Assembly (NCBI GenBank): GCA_028752905.1
Contig: JAQNBH010000007.1
Location: forward strand, 45,803,526-45,867,525
Length of the DNA: 64,000 nt
Source of the DNA: Cladorhizidae sp. MBARI D1340-BT2
Lineage: Eukaryota > Porifera > Demospongiae > Poecilosclerida > Cladorhizidae
Direction of reading: 5' to 3'
The notes under the pieces are model-generated. The model ran no database searches and had not been told where the DNA came from. It worked only from the letters and a program-made list of their open reading frames with translations. How positions within the stretch are numbered: position 1 is the stretch's first letter; the number at the start of each line of letters is the position of its first letter. Below, in pieces: positions 1-11,257 of the stretch. The translations under genes and the position numbers were made by a program.

Positions 1-435
1 AGCTAGTGGGCTCAACACTCTCAAGCTAGTGGGGTCAACACTCTCAAGCTAGTGGGGTCAACACTCTCTCAAGTTAGTGGGGTCAACCTGCTAGTGGGGT
101 CAATACTCTCTCAAGATAGTGGGGTCAACACTCTCTCAAGCTAGTGGGGTCAACACTCTCAAGCTAGTGGGGTCAGCACTCTCTCAAGCTAGTGGGCTCA
201 ACACTCTCAAGCTAGTGGGGTCAACACTCTCAAGCTAGTGGGGTCAGCACTCTCTCAAGCTAGTGGGGTCAGCACTCTCTTAACTAGTGGGGTCAACACT
301 CTCTCAAGCTAGTGGGGTCAGCACTCTCTCAATCTTAACTAGTGGGGTCAACACTCTCAAGCTAGTGGGGTCAGCACTCTCTCAAGCTAGTGGGGTCAGC
401 ACTCTCTCAAGCTAGTGGGGTCAACACTCTATCAA
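1..435. repeat. Minisatellite, 25-bp unit (left part)
   Basis: Tandem copies of a 23-25 bp unit with core AAGCTAGTGGGGTCA followed by ACACTCTC or GCACTCTC. The same array resumes at 4010, so an inserted transposon splits one original array. It probably lies in an upstream TNPO3 intron. Confidence 0.95.
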
Positions 436-1480
436 GGGGGGACGATTGTATTTAATTAAAAAATTTTTTTTTAAACTTGTGGTTACAACTTTAGAGCTCC
501 GTAGATTCTGAAAACTTCATGGTATAGACTTGATATATAGCTCAAAAGATAGGTCTCTCTGTGTGCTCTCTTCTGATACTAAAATATTTTCATAGGTATA
601 ACTATAGGCAAGTTACTAGACCCTAAAGCGGAGGGACCTAAAAAAATGAATCACCGCAACCTCCACAGAAACCACTCCGGGTTGCGAAGTGCTCAAGACC
701 TCTAATTGGTACCAGTGGCTAGAGGAAGCCCTAGGCTACGCAAACACTTGTTTCATTAGTGTTAAAATGTAATTGCCTGGTCGAGAGCGCGGATAGAAAT
801 AAAGTTTTAACGAAGTTCATCATCCCATCCGCCTTCCACACAGGCGCTTGACCTCTTAATTACATGTTAACGCTTAATGAAAACAGTTAGTGTATACAGC
901 AGAGATAGGGCTTTCATATGATATATAAAGTATAACATAGAAACAAATATTGAGAGAGTGGTTTTTGACGCCATTTCAAAAAAGTGTAAAAAAGTTACAG
1001 GTTGGTCAATAATTTACAAATGTTTTTACAAGTGAACAGGCACAATTCCACCCCCACCCCCGTTTTCTTTAGGTTCTTCTTGCAACCAAGTCTTGGGATA
1101 CTGCCTCTTGGACACTGCATGAAGGAGGGAAAGAGAGGAAGAACAGTTTGCAAATGAGGCCTATAAATTTCCTTTTAGGTTTCTTGTGCCATCAGCATCA
1201 GCTAGTCCCTTGATGGTGTCCATCCTGTAAAAGAACTTGTGTCCATCCTGTAAAAGAACTTGTATAATCATTACAAGTGTAATTGTTCTTTTTTCTCAAG
1301 TTCGGGCTCGAGAGAGCCCTCCAAAAAAACCAGGATAGCGCCAGCACCACCTGGGGGGAATGGGGAGGGAGAGGTTGGGGAGGGATTTGGAGAGTGGGAA
1401 GGGGCCATGACGGCTTTGAAAAAAGCCAATCGGGGGAAGGGGAACATGTCCAGAATATCAGAAATCACCAGCATCGTAAG

Positions 1481-3608
1481 TCAGACCTTCCTTCTTTGCA
1501 TGTGCCTCGATTCAGACGTCAACGCCCTAGATCGCTTAGACTTTCTACTGTCCTTGGTAGCGCCCATAGCTTTATGCGTTGCCTTCCTCACTCTTGTTTT
1601 GTCTTTCGACTCAAAGAGCTTGGCTACAGAGCCGCTTACAGGCAAACCTACAAACTACTCATACAAGTCCGCTATGGTCTTCAAGCCGCTATTGAAGGTG
1701 AGAACTGCTAGATGGACAGCAATCTCAACACTAACCAAGGAACAATATATCCAGTCTTTCGGCACCGTTCCCAGACGAGGTTGTTGAAACTCTCGTTCTG
1801 GTTTTGCGAGGCACCTAACTCGCACCGTTTCAGCAGCTCCTCATCGCAGATTAACTTTGTGAACAGCGGCTTCACACCTTCTCGTAGATGAGGAGGGATA
1901 CGGGGTGTGTGTGGTGGAGGATTCTCCCCATTGGCGATTGCACGATTGAATTTGCACCAGGAGTCTTTCCCGTCTGGACAAAAACGGTGCTCTGGTTCGC
2001 CGTCGGTAGAAATCGAGTGGTAGTACACAGCCCAGCAGGCGTTCTTCATAGATTTCACGTCCCCCTTGTTACTACGGATGGCCTGTCCGTAGTAAGATTG
2101 GAGGACCACGACATCGTCATTCGTGATGCCGTGCTTACCTGACCAGGAAAGCGGCACCATCTTCATGATGGCGTCTACTTTTACAGGTTGGACTTCTTCA
2201 ACGGGGTTGGGCTCGACAGGACTGATCTTGATTGTCCCCTTCAACCCTGCCACTACTCTCTCAGCTTTGACCCTGATACGCAATTGCCGCGTTTCTTCCT
2301 TTGCCAGTTCTAGGGCCGCAGCTTTGAGAGCATCTCGGGCAGCCTGAGCACCTGCTGCTTCCGGGTAGCAGCCTTGTCCTCGATCTTGCTGATGACAGGT
2401 GCCGATGTCTTGATAAGGCTGCGTAGATGTTTTCCGAGACGCTTCTGAACATGCCCTACACACTCATGCTTGACGATGGCAATACCCGACCGATAAGGCC
2501 CCAAGCCCTGGTTTAGGGCATTGAGGTTGGCTACGGTCTTGGTATCACCATCACTGATTACCTGAAAGAAACAAGGCCACCAATAAAAACGCACAATATA
2601 TATTTTTAATATAATGTGCTTACCTTTGTGTAGCGGAGATTATTCTTAGAGATGGAACGCAAGAAAATCATCTCCGCTCCAGTTGTCTCCATGGGGCAGG
2701 CGAGGATCCGATGTAATTTTGGTTACATGAATCCTCGTGGCCTTCCCACCACAGACGGTAACCCTCCGAGTCCTTATCCATGCCTTCGTGAGCGGTACAG
2801 ATCGGACATCCCTTGGAAAGGACTTTGGTATCAAGCACTTGTCCAGTCTCCCAGGAGGTCACCACAACCACACCGTAGCGAACTGTGTGCCCACGTTTGG
2901 ACCAGGTGCCGTCCAAAGTGATGGTCACATCAACAACCTCGTCAGGATCGACACCGAGCACACTGTGAAGATGTGCAGAGGCCAGCGAATGACTATTGTC
3001 AGCTTTCCTTTCGGTCAACTCACAAAGCCGTGTATTACACTTAGCATAAGAAGAAGGACCTAGAGAGGGAGGCAGACCCATCATCGATGTCAACATCTGA
3101 AGATGGTTGCACCCTAAACCAACAAACTTGGATGCCAGAACACATCTCTCTTGTACTCTAGAAGTTTCCTCCCTCGAGTAAGGATCTGAGAAAATACCAT
3201 TTTTGCCAAGATGGACATCTTCACAACCAGACCTTTTCTACAAGACAGATCTTCCTGGACATCCAAAGGCGCTCCACAGGCACAGAAAGCTAACGAGGCT
3301 CGAAGCCAGTCAGTAGAGACCAGGTTATATGGAGTAGCCTGGCCCAACTGTGGCTCACAGTCCAACATTTCAGAGGAAGGCCCAGCCTTAGAGGTAGCCA
3401 CGGTTGGCCTAGTTAGCGCCAGCTTTTTCCCGCTGACAACCGACACCACTGGCATTGGCGAGTCATCGGTAGAAGCTGGTGTCTCCTGCTCAAGGTTCAA
3501 CTCCTTAGCTAAAGGCCAACGATGCCTCTTCCGCCTTTTCGAGGCAAACTTAGAAGGTCGATCTGGGGTCTTAGATGCTGATGGTTTCGACCTAGCAACT
3601 TTCGGCAT
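1481..3608 (-). pseudogene. Kolobok / Mutator-like-domain transposase, broken by frameshifts
   Basis: The start is MPKVARSKPSASK at 3608. The catalytic core is visible: LDGTWSKRGH (Asp codon 2911-2913), SDGDTKT (about 2544-2552) and NQNESFNNLVWERC (Glu codon 1792-1794). Conserved segments between them include SWETGQVLD, KHECVGHVQKR and YYGQAIRSNKGD, and a basic C-terminal tail ends at 1481. A 62-bp intron (2562-2623; GTAAGC to TTTCAG) joins RYTK to VISDGD in phase and matches the host's small introns in size. The frame is lost near 3120, again near 2690 between SSPA and METTG, near 2350, and near 1735, and there is an in-frame stop near 1650. It is therefore inactive. The domain resembles the Pfam 'Mutator-like transposase' family from recall; no search was run. 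Confidence 0.8.
2562..2623 (-). other. 62-bp intron in the Kolobok transposase
   Basis: On the minus strand the borders are AAAG|GTAAGC and TTTCTTTCAG|GTAATC. Removing it joins RYTK to VISDGDTKT in frame, where the family runs on without a break. Confidence 0.75.
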
Positions 3609-4009
3609 TCTGAGATAGCTGGACAACTGAAAAATTAGGGCGCGGCCGGGCGCTATATACCTCGTTTTCCGCGTTTTTACTGCACACACAGACTTCTTAG
3701 CTCCGCGCAGTTACTATGACAATCTTCAACGTCAACTGTTCGTCATTTTGGTAGTTGTTTGAAAACTTAGGGGGGTACGGTCGCTGACTTACAAACGCTT
3801 GAACGTCAGGAAGAAGGCAGCTCTTTCTCTGTTTCACCTTGAATATTCTTTGACAATGAAATGGTGTGTATAAAAAGTATCATAACTTTATAATGGAGCA
3901 TTGAAATGCTCTGAAACTTGAAACAATGACAGTTTATGTATGTAGCTATGGTATAAGACAAGAAGAAAAAAAGGGGGGGAAAAGGGGGAAAAATGCAATA
4001 GTCCCCCCC

Positions 4010-5600
4010 TTAAGCTAGTGGGGTCAGCACTCTCTCAAGCTAGTGGGGTCAGCACTCTCTCAAGCTAGTGGGGTCAGCACTCTCTCAAGCTAGTGGGGTC
4101 AACACTCTCTCAAGCTAGTGGGGTCAGCACTCTCTCAAGCTAGTGGGGTCAGCACTCTCTCAAGCTAGTGGGGTCAACACTCTCTCAAGCTAGTGGGGTC
4201 AACACTCTCTCAAGCTAGTGGGCTCAGCACTCTCTCTCTCAAGCTAGTGGGGTCAACACTCTCTCAAGCTAGTGGGGTCAACACTCTCTCAAGCTAGTGG
4301 GGTCAACACTCTCTCAAGCTAGTGGGGTCAGCACTTAGTGGGCTCAACACTCCTCAAGCTAGTGGGGTCAACACTCTCAAGCTTGTCAGGTCAACACTCT
4401 CTCAAGCTAGTGGGGGTCAACACTCAAGCTTGTCTGGTCAGCTCTCCCCCAAGCTTGTGAGGTCAACTATCTTACAAGCTTGTCGGGTCAGCTCTCCCCC
4501 ATGCTTGTGGGGTCAACACTCTCAAGTTAGTGGGGTCAAACTCTCAAGCATGTTGTGTCAGCTCTCCCCCAAGCTTGTGAGGTCAACTATCTCTCAAGCT
4601 TGTGGGGTCAACTATCTCTCAAGCTTATGGAGTGAACTATCTCTCAAGCTTGTGGGGTCCACTACATGCATCTCTCAAGCTTATGGAGTGAACTATCTCC
4701 CAAGCTTGTGGGGTCAACTATCTCTCAAGCTTGTGGGGTCAACTATCTCTCAAGCTTGTGGGGTCAACTATCTCTCAAGCTTGTGTCGTCAACACTCTCA
4801 AGCTTGTGGAGTCAACATTGTCAAGCTTGTGGGGTCAGCTATTTTAGGACACCTTCCTGGGTCAACAAACTTGTAAACTTGTGGCATCAACTATCCCTAA
4901 AGGTTGTGAGCTCTCAAGCTTGTAGTGTCAGCTCTCCCTCAAGCATGTCAAATCAGCTCTCCCTCAAGCTTGTGGAGTCAGCTCTCCCTCAAGCTTGTGG
5001 AGTCAGTTCTCCCTCAAGCTTGTGGGGTCAGGTCTCCCTCAAGCTTGTGGAGTCAGGTCTCCCTCAAGCTTGTGGAGTCAGGTCTCCCTCAAGCTTGTGG
5101 AGTCAGGTCTCCCTCAAGCTTGTGGAGTCAGCTCTCCCTCAAGCTTGTGGAGTCAGGTCTCCCTCAAGCTTGTGGAGTCAGCTCTCCCTCAATCTTGTGG
5201 AGTCAGTTCTCCCTCAAGCTTGTGGGGTCAGCTCTCCCTCAAGCTTGTGGAGTCAGCTCTCCCTCGAGCTTGTGGGGTCAGCTCTCCCTCAAGCTTGTGG
5301 AGTCAGCTCTCCCTCGAGCTTGTGGAGTCAGCTCTCCCTCGAGCTTGTGGAGTCAGGTCTCCCTCAAGCTTGTGGGGTCAGCTCTCCCTCGAGCTTCTGG
5401 AGTCAACTCTCCCTCGAGCTTGATGAGTCAACTCTCCCTCGAGCTTGATGAGTCATCTCTCCCTCGAGCTTGTGGCGTCAGCTCTACCTGGAACTTGTGG
5501 GTTCTCTCCTCTGTTCTTCGAGCCTGTGAGGTCTACTATTTCTTAAGCTTGTGAGGTCCACTATTTCTTGTAGGGTGACCTATCTCTCAAGTTTGTGTGG
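4010..5600. repeat. Minisatellite, 25-bp unit (right part), graded into a variant subfamily
   Basis: From 4010 to about 4400 the unit is the AAGCTAGTGGGGTCA type. After a mixed zone the array turns into AAGCTTGTGGAGTCA with a CTCTCCCT spacer (about 4920-5480, exactly 25 bp period) and then decays. Open frames across it arise because the unit lacks stops in all three frames. Confidence 0.95.
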
Positions 5601-5877
5601 TCAGGCATCCCTCAAGTTTGTCTCCTCGTCTGCATGTGCTGAACTAGTCTCTACAACAACTTTCATTTTCATTTTCAGTTTAAGTAAGAACAATGTGTCT
5701 TAAATTGTGTGGGCTTAAATTTGGGTTGCTATGGCAACATTTCATGGATATTGATGTGGTCAATTTATTTTTGTTTCTGGGAATGATTTCTCTAATTCTG
5801 TTAGTGTACTGAGAATTGAAATTTGGTATGTAATTACATTCCACCAAATGAAATGTTTTTGTAAAGCTAATTTTACG
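5601..5877. other. Unique sequence, no feature recognised
   Basis: AT-rich sequence between the minisatellite and the transposon nest. I see no open frame, splice pair or repeat worth naming. Confidence 0.6.
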
Positions 5878-6622
5878 TTAACCCCTTTTCATTCTAAATA
5901 CAAGGGGGTGGAGTTTGAGAAAGGTGTCATATTGAAATTAGTAATTTTAAGGCAATGAGTTGTGTTGGAGTTACAAAATTCTAAATATATTTTCTTCTAT
6001 CAATTCACTAAACATGTTTCAGGAACACGACGATGCGATTTATATAATTTAACAGCATCTTCTGTTTCAACACCTCCTGTTTTTCCTTCACGGTACGCAC
6101 GATGATATTCCCTAACTCTTCTATAATACTTCCGTATCAACTCATGACTAACTGTATCCAAGGCTGGGTGAATGATTTTCTCCAGTGCTTCAAATGTATA
6201 ATCACAGTTAGTTCGTGTGAACTGTTTTGGCTGACCCCAAACCCGTTTAACAGGGTTTAACTCACAATGGTATATTAGAAGGAAAATACACCTGTGCTTG
6301 TGACTTGGAAACCAACTCCTCCACTCGAGTTTTCTGGGTCTTAAAATCATGCATGCTTTCCAGGACTTTGATCATCTCAGTTTGGACCATGCCAGTGGTG
6401 TCCACACCACGCTCTTCCAGGACTGTTCGTAAGCCCTTTGGTTGGCCACTTGCTGTAGTCATCACTTGCATCACTCCATCCTAGTATGTGTTTCGCCTCT
6501 TTGGTTGCTTGCTACCATCACTTACATTCATCCTGTGTGCTTCATTGCTTTTCTGAAAAGATATGATTTTTTTTCTAGAAAAAAAATAAAACCCTGTGTA
6601 AGGTTATCCATGAAAGGGTTAA
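5878..6622. mobile_element. Possible piggyBac-type terminal segment bounded by TTAA
   Basis: The right end reads TCCATGAAAGGG-TTAA (TTAA at 6619-6622). The same end sequence occurs at 12170-12183, so this is a transposon terminus of TTAA-CCCTTTCATGGA type, as piggyBac elements have. The left border at 5878 (TTAACCCCTTTTCATTC) is a weaker match. The interval contains the C-terminal DDE fragment. Confidence 0.4.
6000..6487 (-). pseudogene. C-terminal fragment of an IS630/Tc1-like DDE transposase
   Basis: Two overlapping frames joined by a frameshift near 6265 read DGVMQVMTTASGQPKGL, VLEERGVDTTGM, then YHCELNPVKRVWGQ, HPALDTVSHELIRKYYRRVR and KLYKSHRR, ending at a stop at 6000. This is the C-terminal third of a DDE family common in sponges and cnidarians (recalled, not searched). 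The motif usually reads HCELNPIERVW; here the expected catalytic Glu after NP(I/V) is Lys, and the frame is broken, so it is dead. The rest of the gene is displaced: see 6619-7090 and 12184-12405. Confidence 0.7.
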
Positions 6623-7090
6623 GAAAGCTTGTGCTTATTTACTTGATGAGTCCACTTTTTATGCAAACGAAGGACCATCTGGCAGTGGGCTGAAGCAGGG
6701 AAACTTACTATTCCACCAAAATCAATTGGACGTGGGATTATGGTGAGTGACTTTATTACTGAGCATCATGGTTATCTGTGGTGAGTGACTTTATTACTGA
6801 GCATCATGGTTATCTGTGGTGAGTGACTTTATTACTGAGCATCATGGTTATCTGCAGCTCAATGAGGAAGAACATGAGCAAGCAAAGCAAATTTGTCCAG
6901 CCATTCCAAGAGCTTCCAGGGTTTGTCCAAGGATGGGACCCAATCTGGAGGATATACTGGAACTGTGAAAAGTTTCTGATTCAATTGAAAAATGCAGTTG
7001 AAATAGCTGAAACTAAATATCCTAGTGAAACACACTCAATAGCCTTATCTTTGACCAAAGCACTGCTTATGCTTATGATGCTTTAAATGT
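6619..7090 (+). pseudogene. Central fragment of the same DDE transposase, opposite orientation
   Basis: In shifting frames the sequence reads RKLVLIY, LLDESTFYANEGPS, WQWAEAGKLTIPPKS, GRGIMVSDFITEHHGYL, LNEEEHEQAKQ, YWNCEKFLIQLKNAVEIAE and IFDQSTAYAYDALNV. These are the middle motifs of the family, including the DEST and FDQS segments that carry catalytic Asp residues. There are several frameshifts. A 38-bp stretch (6743-6856) coding VSDFITEHHGYL is present three times in tandem. The fragment begins at the TTAA at 6619. Confidence 0.65.
6743..6856 (+). repeat. 38-bp triplication inside the DDE fragment
   Basis: Three tandem copies, 38 bp apart (6743, 6781, 6819), of a unit starting GTGAGTGACTTTATTACTGA. 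Since 38 is not a multiple of 3, the expansion breaks the frame. Confidence 0.9.
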
Positions 7091-7369
7091 CTAGCAACCA
7101 TAGTCTATGAGAAAGCCCCTGCTTTGAGGATTGTTTTGCATTGTTTTGCACCCACTGAGCAACAAACCACAGTTATATGAATATCATTATAAGGTGTTGC
7201 CACCATTTTGTACTGCATTTCTATACAAAAAGATATGCTACTTGTTACAATTTGTTATATTTGGATATATATAATACTGAATTCAGGAAAAAAATGATAT
7301 AATAAGCATTTATATTACATATGCCTATAATATACCTATAATAATAGCTAACCAAACCAAACACAATGT

Positions 7370-7620
7370 TTAGATGTAAACACAATATGATGTAGAAGGG
7401 CCTGGAGGGGATACCACATACTGAGATGATGAAGGGCCTGGAGGGGATACCACATACTGAGATGATGAAGGGCCTGGAGGGGATACCACATACTGAGATG
7501 ATGAAGGGCCTGGAGGGAATACCATTGTCACAGAAGGACGAGCGGGTGCAGCAGCCACACTACTCTGGATCCCTATATCAGCATCAAATGCTTCACCAGC
7601 ATCTATATGAAAGGAGAAAT
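7370..7620 (-). pseudogene. Candidate exon 2 of a piggyBac-like N-terminal region
   Basis: On the minus strand an acceptor TAATTGCAG precedes ATTTCTCC. Joined in phase to the donor at 11670 the protein continues DFSFHIDAGEAFDADIGIQ, then a Pro/Ser-rich stretch with a 12-residue repeat SPPGPSSSQYVV, and stops at 7370. No catalytic domain follows, so the gene is truncated. Confidence 0.4.
7389..7520. repeat. 36-bp tandem repeat, about 3.7 copies
   Basis: The unit core is GAAGGGCCTGGAGGGGATAC. At 36 bp it is in frame and encodes the 12-residue repeat of the minus-strand exon candidate. Confidence 0.9.
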
Positions 7621-7901
7621 CTGCAATTACTTTCAGTCAGGGACCACTAGGCCTAGCTGCACCACTACCAGGGTTTCATACAGGGAGGGATATCCCCCCC
7701 AAAAAAACGATTTCTCTCTCCCCCCCCCCCCCAAAGAATTTTCACAATAAAAATTTATATTAATGAAATTTCTTATGTAATACATTACAGTAACAGAAAA
7801 AAAGAGCAGTACAGAGAAGAGAACGTAGAAGCAATAGCAAATTCAAAGATGATCAAATTATAATAATTATGCACGAATAATAATTATGCATGAACAATTT
7901 A

Positions 7902-10900
7902 TTAATATATAAGCGAAGATATACAATAATGTATGGTGAAAATTACAATACATGGTACTAAATTAAAGTAAAAGGTGTCTATTTTTCTGTTTAAAATGTT
8001 GAGAATTGCATTAAAGTCCACATTGGTCAATGGAGGACCCTCTATACTAATTTTCATTAAATGTTCTAGGTTCGAGTCAGATAGACGACTGCGTAGGCGA
8101 GTTTTAATCAACTTCATTTGACTAAAGGAACGCTCTACTGTTGCTGTGCCAACAGGAAGTGACATTGTAATGTTCAATAGCTTCCACGTCTCAGGGAAAA
8201 TTCCTCCATACGTATGTGACTTGTTCATCTCGTCCAGGATTTCTTGCATGCTAGGAGATACCGACTCTTCTTTACGTTCCATTATTGCCTTTTTCTCCAC
8301 TAGCAAAGCCTGTCTAAATATCTTCCACTCTGAAAGAAGCTCATCGCCATCAAGCAATGGAGGTGAGGTGTAAGTCGTCCCCGCATACTCAACCTCTGCT
8401 TCTTTTCCATAGAACTCGGCAAGAATCTAGATTTTCTTGCTGCCGTATGATGGTAAGGATGCTTCAGCGGGTAGTAGGGAGGGACTGAATATGGACATGG
8501 CAGTAACAATCTTCACGGCTTTATCAGTAAATCGACTCTTAATATTTAGAAGAAGGGAATCGACATATGGAATTGCAACTAGAGTTCGATACTCGGCTGT
8601 GGTTGTGATAGAAGACCAACGGCTTCGTGCAGATCCATGTGTGCCGAGTGTTATATCGTGTTTTTCCTTCAACAGAGATATTTCAGACTCGACTGAACCC
8701 AACCACTCACTTCTTTCGTCCTTTAGATGATCGAGTTGATCCGTCGTGATTTTCAGAAGTACCGGTAACCTGCTCTAATCGAGTAGCTTTCTTTGCATCG
8801 AAACCTTCATCCTTGCCAGGATATCCAGAACTTCTGACAGGAACACGATACTAGCAACTCCAGTGTAAGTAGCAAGGAGAGCACCAATACCGTATGCTTC
8901 AGCATCACCCGATGTCTCATACAGCGGTTGTAGGGTGACGATAAGGGCAGGAAGCTCTCGGTAAATAGCCCGTACACAGCGTTCGTGTGAGAGCCATCTG
9001 GTATCACTAGGCTTCACAATCTTAAGCTCAGGTAGCTTGAGGACAGACTGGACTGCTTTGAGAGATTCTTTTTTCTTGGGTGAGAAGAAGAAAAGCTTCC
9101 ATATATTTGCCATAGTTCCAAACATCTTCTTGATCTCTGGAACACTGTTAGCAGCTTGCATGCTTGCTAGTTGAAGCCTGTGGCAGGCACAGTGGATGTA
9201 AAAGGAATGTGCAGCTAGAGTTCGCATCTTTTTTTGAACTCCATTGCGTTCTCCGGCAAAGGTGGCTGCTCCATCATAACCTTGGCCTATTAGTTTATAA
9301 TAGTCCAGGTTCTTCGACTCAAGGAAGGAGCTGATTGCATCTGAAATGGTAGCAGCATCTTGGGCACATATGTGGAGCACTGTAAGGAAGTGCTCCTCTG
9401 TTTTTCCATTTACAATCCACCGACAACAGATGGACGGCTCTTCTGTAGTACTAATATCTACACACTCATCAGCTAACACAGAGAAGTATGGGCTTGATTT
9501 TAAGCTCTCAATTAGTTTCCTATCTAGCCAGCTATTGATGGCCTCTAAAAGCATCACTGCAGAAAATTTGGATGTGTACTGAGCATTTTGTGGCCCCTCT
9601 TTGACATGTTGCTGGAGAAGTTCATCTCCATTTGCAATTTGCAACTGGACCAGGGGATCGAATGTGGTTGTAAGGGGCAGGCGATTTTTGGCAAGAAAAT
9701 ATATCGATCTCAAAAGCTTAAGGGGGGAATCGACCATTTTGTGGGGTTTTTTCCTTCTTTTTCCCCCCTTTCGTCAATCTATACCTTCACTATTAAATTA
9801 GCTGCATTTCAAGTATCAACATTTTATTGTCAACCATTCTTGAGTTATGATACTTTTTATCATCCCATTTCATTGCAACTCTGCGCGAACCTCTGTGTGA
9901 TTTCTAGTGCGATTCTAAAGCTACTATCATGCACTTTTCAAACTGATTTATTATGAAATGTAATTTCATGTAGTGACATCACATGATACCGTGTAACTCA
10001 TTCAATTTTTGTCTGTAGTAAATAATTTTTATATATTATGAAAGCTCTTGCATTATCAATTGACAAATTATCAATCCAGTCATTTTCTGATGAGATATTC
10101 AGTCTGACAGCATATGACCGGGGAAAAAATGAAATTGGGGATGTTGGGGTGAATAATTAAAAAAACAAAAAACTATCAATTCAAAAGACGTATCTGTGAT
10201 CACTCTAATATCACCATAAATAGCAAGTGTTGAAAACCTGTGGTTCGGGTACAGGAGCGCATCTAAACATTTAAAAGGACCCTTGTGGTTTTACCCATGT
10301 TTCAGTCCTAGTTTATTGCAACACCATTATTCTAATGTCATTGGAAAGCACCTAGAATGAGCTACATTTTGAGACCATAATCTTTGGAAATGGATTAAGC
10401 ATTCAATAGTTATGACACGTTTTTTTAAAACCCCCACAAAATGATCGATTCCCCCCTTAAGCACTATGTTTCTGTTCTTTGCTCTCCTTTCTTCGCAGCT
10501 GCTGAACATTGCAGTTGTAGGACACTCTGCTCCTTTCCTTGTTCTGCCATTCGAGCATGGATAACAGCATCTCTGTGTCATTTTGACTGGCTGAGTTGTT
10601 CAGTAGCGTGATTCCAATCCTGAATTCCCCGAGTGGTCCATGCACCCCTGGCTGTAGAAGGTGCATTTCCTCGCTTCTGGCAGAGCTTGCAGAACATACC
10701 CTGCTTAGGATCATCGCAGTACATAGCTGAGCCTGGCTTTGTAGAGTTTCCTCTTCTGCGCTTTGGAACACACTGATCTACCTACTGATGCTTCGGAATT
10801 GGTCGAAGTCAAGGCATCACTAGTCGACGTAGTTGGGACTACATCTTCGTCGTCCTCAGAATCTCTACTAGACCCAGCACACACTCGCTTTCTGCTAAAA

Positions 10901-10917
10901 AAGTTCCTGAGGTCCAT
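7902..10917 (-). pseudogene. hAT transposase (TTF-type finger, DUF4371-like, hAT C-terminal domain), broken
   Basis: The start MDLRNFFSRKRVCAG at 10917 resembles MDIRSYF of the intact copy at 60714. Then come a Cys-rich finger (MFCKLCQKRG, GAWTTRGIQDWNHA), LLRSIYFLAKNR, LADECVDIST, GQGYDGAATFAG, HCACHRLQLA, DTRWLSHERC and the dimerisation block SLPVGTATVERSFSQMKLIK. The Asp, Asp and Glu of the hAT triad are recognisable. Damage: a TGA near 10595, a frameshift near 10490, an inserted TTAA element at 9722-10456, and in-frame TAG stops at about 8775 and 8427. It acted in the nucleus as a cut-and-paste transposase and is now inactive. Confidence 0.85.
9722..10456. mobile_element. 735-bp TTAA-flanked MITE (Kolobok- or piggyBac-type) nested in hAT 1
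   Basis: TTAA lies on both sides (9718-9721 and 10457-10460). Terminal inverted repeats of about 28 bp start GGGGGGAATCGA and continue with CATTTTGTGGGG. There is no long open frame, so it is non-autonomous. Deleting the element with one TTAA rejoins the host transposase in frame as RNIVLKLLRSIYFLAKNR. The GGGGGG start is shared with the Kolobok element at 436, though the rest of the repeat differs. Confidence 0.85.
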
Positions 10918-11061
10918 TTGTGTAGGTTTGTATTTCTCTGGGTCGTACTTAGTTGCAGAATGCTACTAGCTAAAGCATTTGCTCTTTATATACAAAATTG
11001 TGAATAAATCTAGAATATTCTGTGTCACAGTTCAATCATGTGTTAAATCTAGAATGTTCTG

Positions 11062-11143
11062 CTATTATTCTGTGGTTAGCTTTTCTAATTGTAGTGTAGA
11101 TTTAATCTAAATACAATTAGGAAAGCTAACCACAGAATAATAG
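11062..11143. repeat. Hairpin: 32-bp inverted arms
   Basis: The left arm (11062-11093) starts CTATTATTCTGTGGTTAGC. The right arm (11112-11143) is its complement with one mismatch, around an 18-base loop. It shares three bases with the next hairpin. Confidence 0.9.
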
Positions 11144-11257
11144 CACATGGACAGAACATTCTAGATTATGAATATGACCCAATTGCATCTTGCCACAAAA
11201 CTATTCTGTGGCAAGATACAATTGTATCATAATCTAGAATGTTCTGTCCATGTGCTA
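11141..11257. repeat. Fold-back MITE-like hairpin: perfect 31-bp arms plus 18-bp inner arms
   Basis: The arms at 11141-11171 and 11227-11257 are perfect inverted copies starting TAGCACATGGACAGAACATT. Inner arms at 11180-11197 and 11207-11224 pair with one mismatch. The TA at each outer end could be a Tc1/mariner-type duplication, but the family is not known. Confidence 0.85.

Larger units (their letters stand above)
436..4009 (-). mobile_element. Kolobok-type DNA transposon, decayed, inserted in the 25-bp minisatellite
   Basis: The two ends are inverted: GGGGGGACGATTGTATTT on the left, and the complement of AAATGCAATAGTCCCCCC on the right. The flanks are TCAA (432-435) and TTAA (4010-4013), one change away from a TTAA target-site duplication, and minisatellite lies on both sides. 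The interior holds a decayed transposase on the minus strand (1481-3608). TTAA duplication, GG termini and a transposase with DGTW...KRGH fit the Kolobok superfamily; piggyBac also uses TTAA, but the protein does not match it. The interval 436-1480 has no other feature I can name. Confidence 0.75.

Noticed and set aside
1260..1787. 175-codon plus-strand open frame
   Set aside because: It is largely antisense to the C-terminal part of the Kolobok transposase, whose conserved motifs are on the minus strand.
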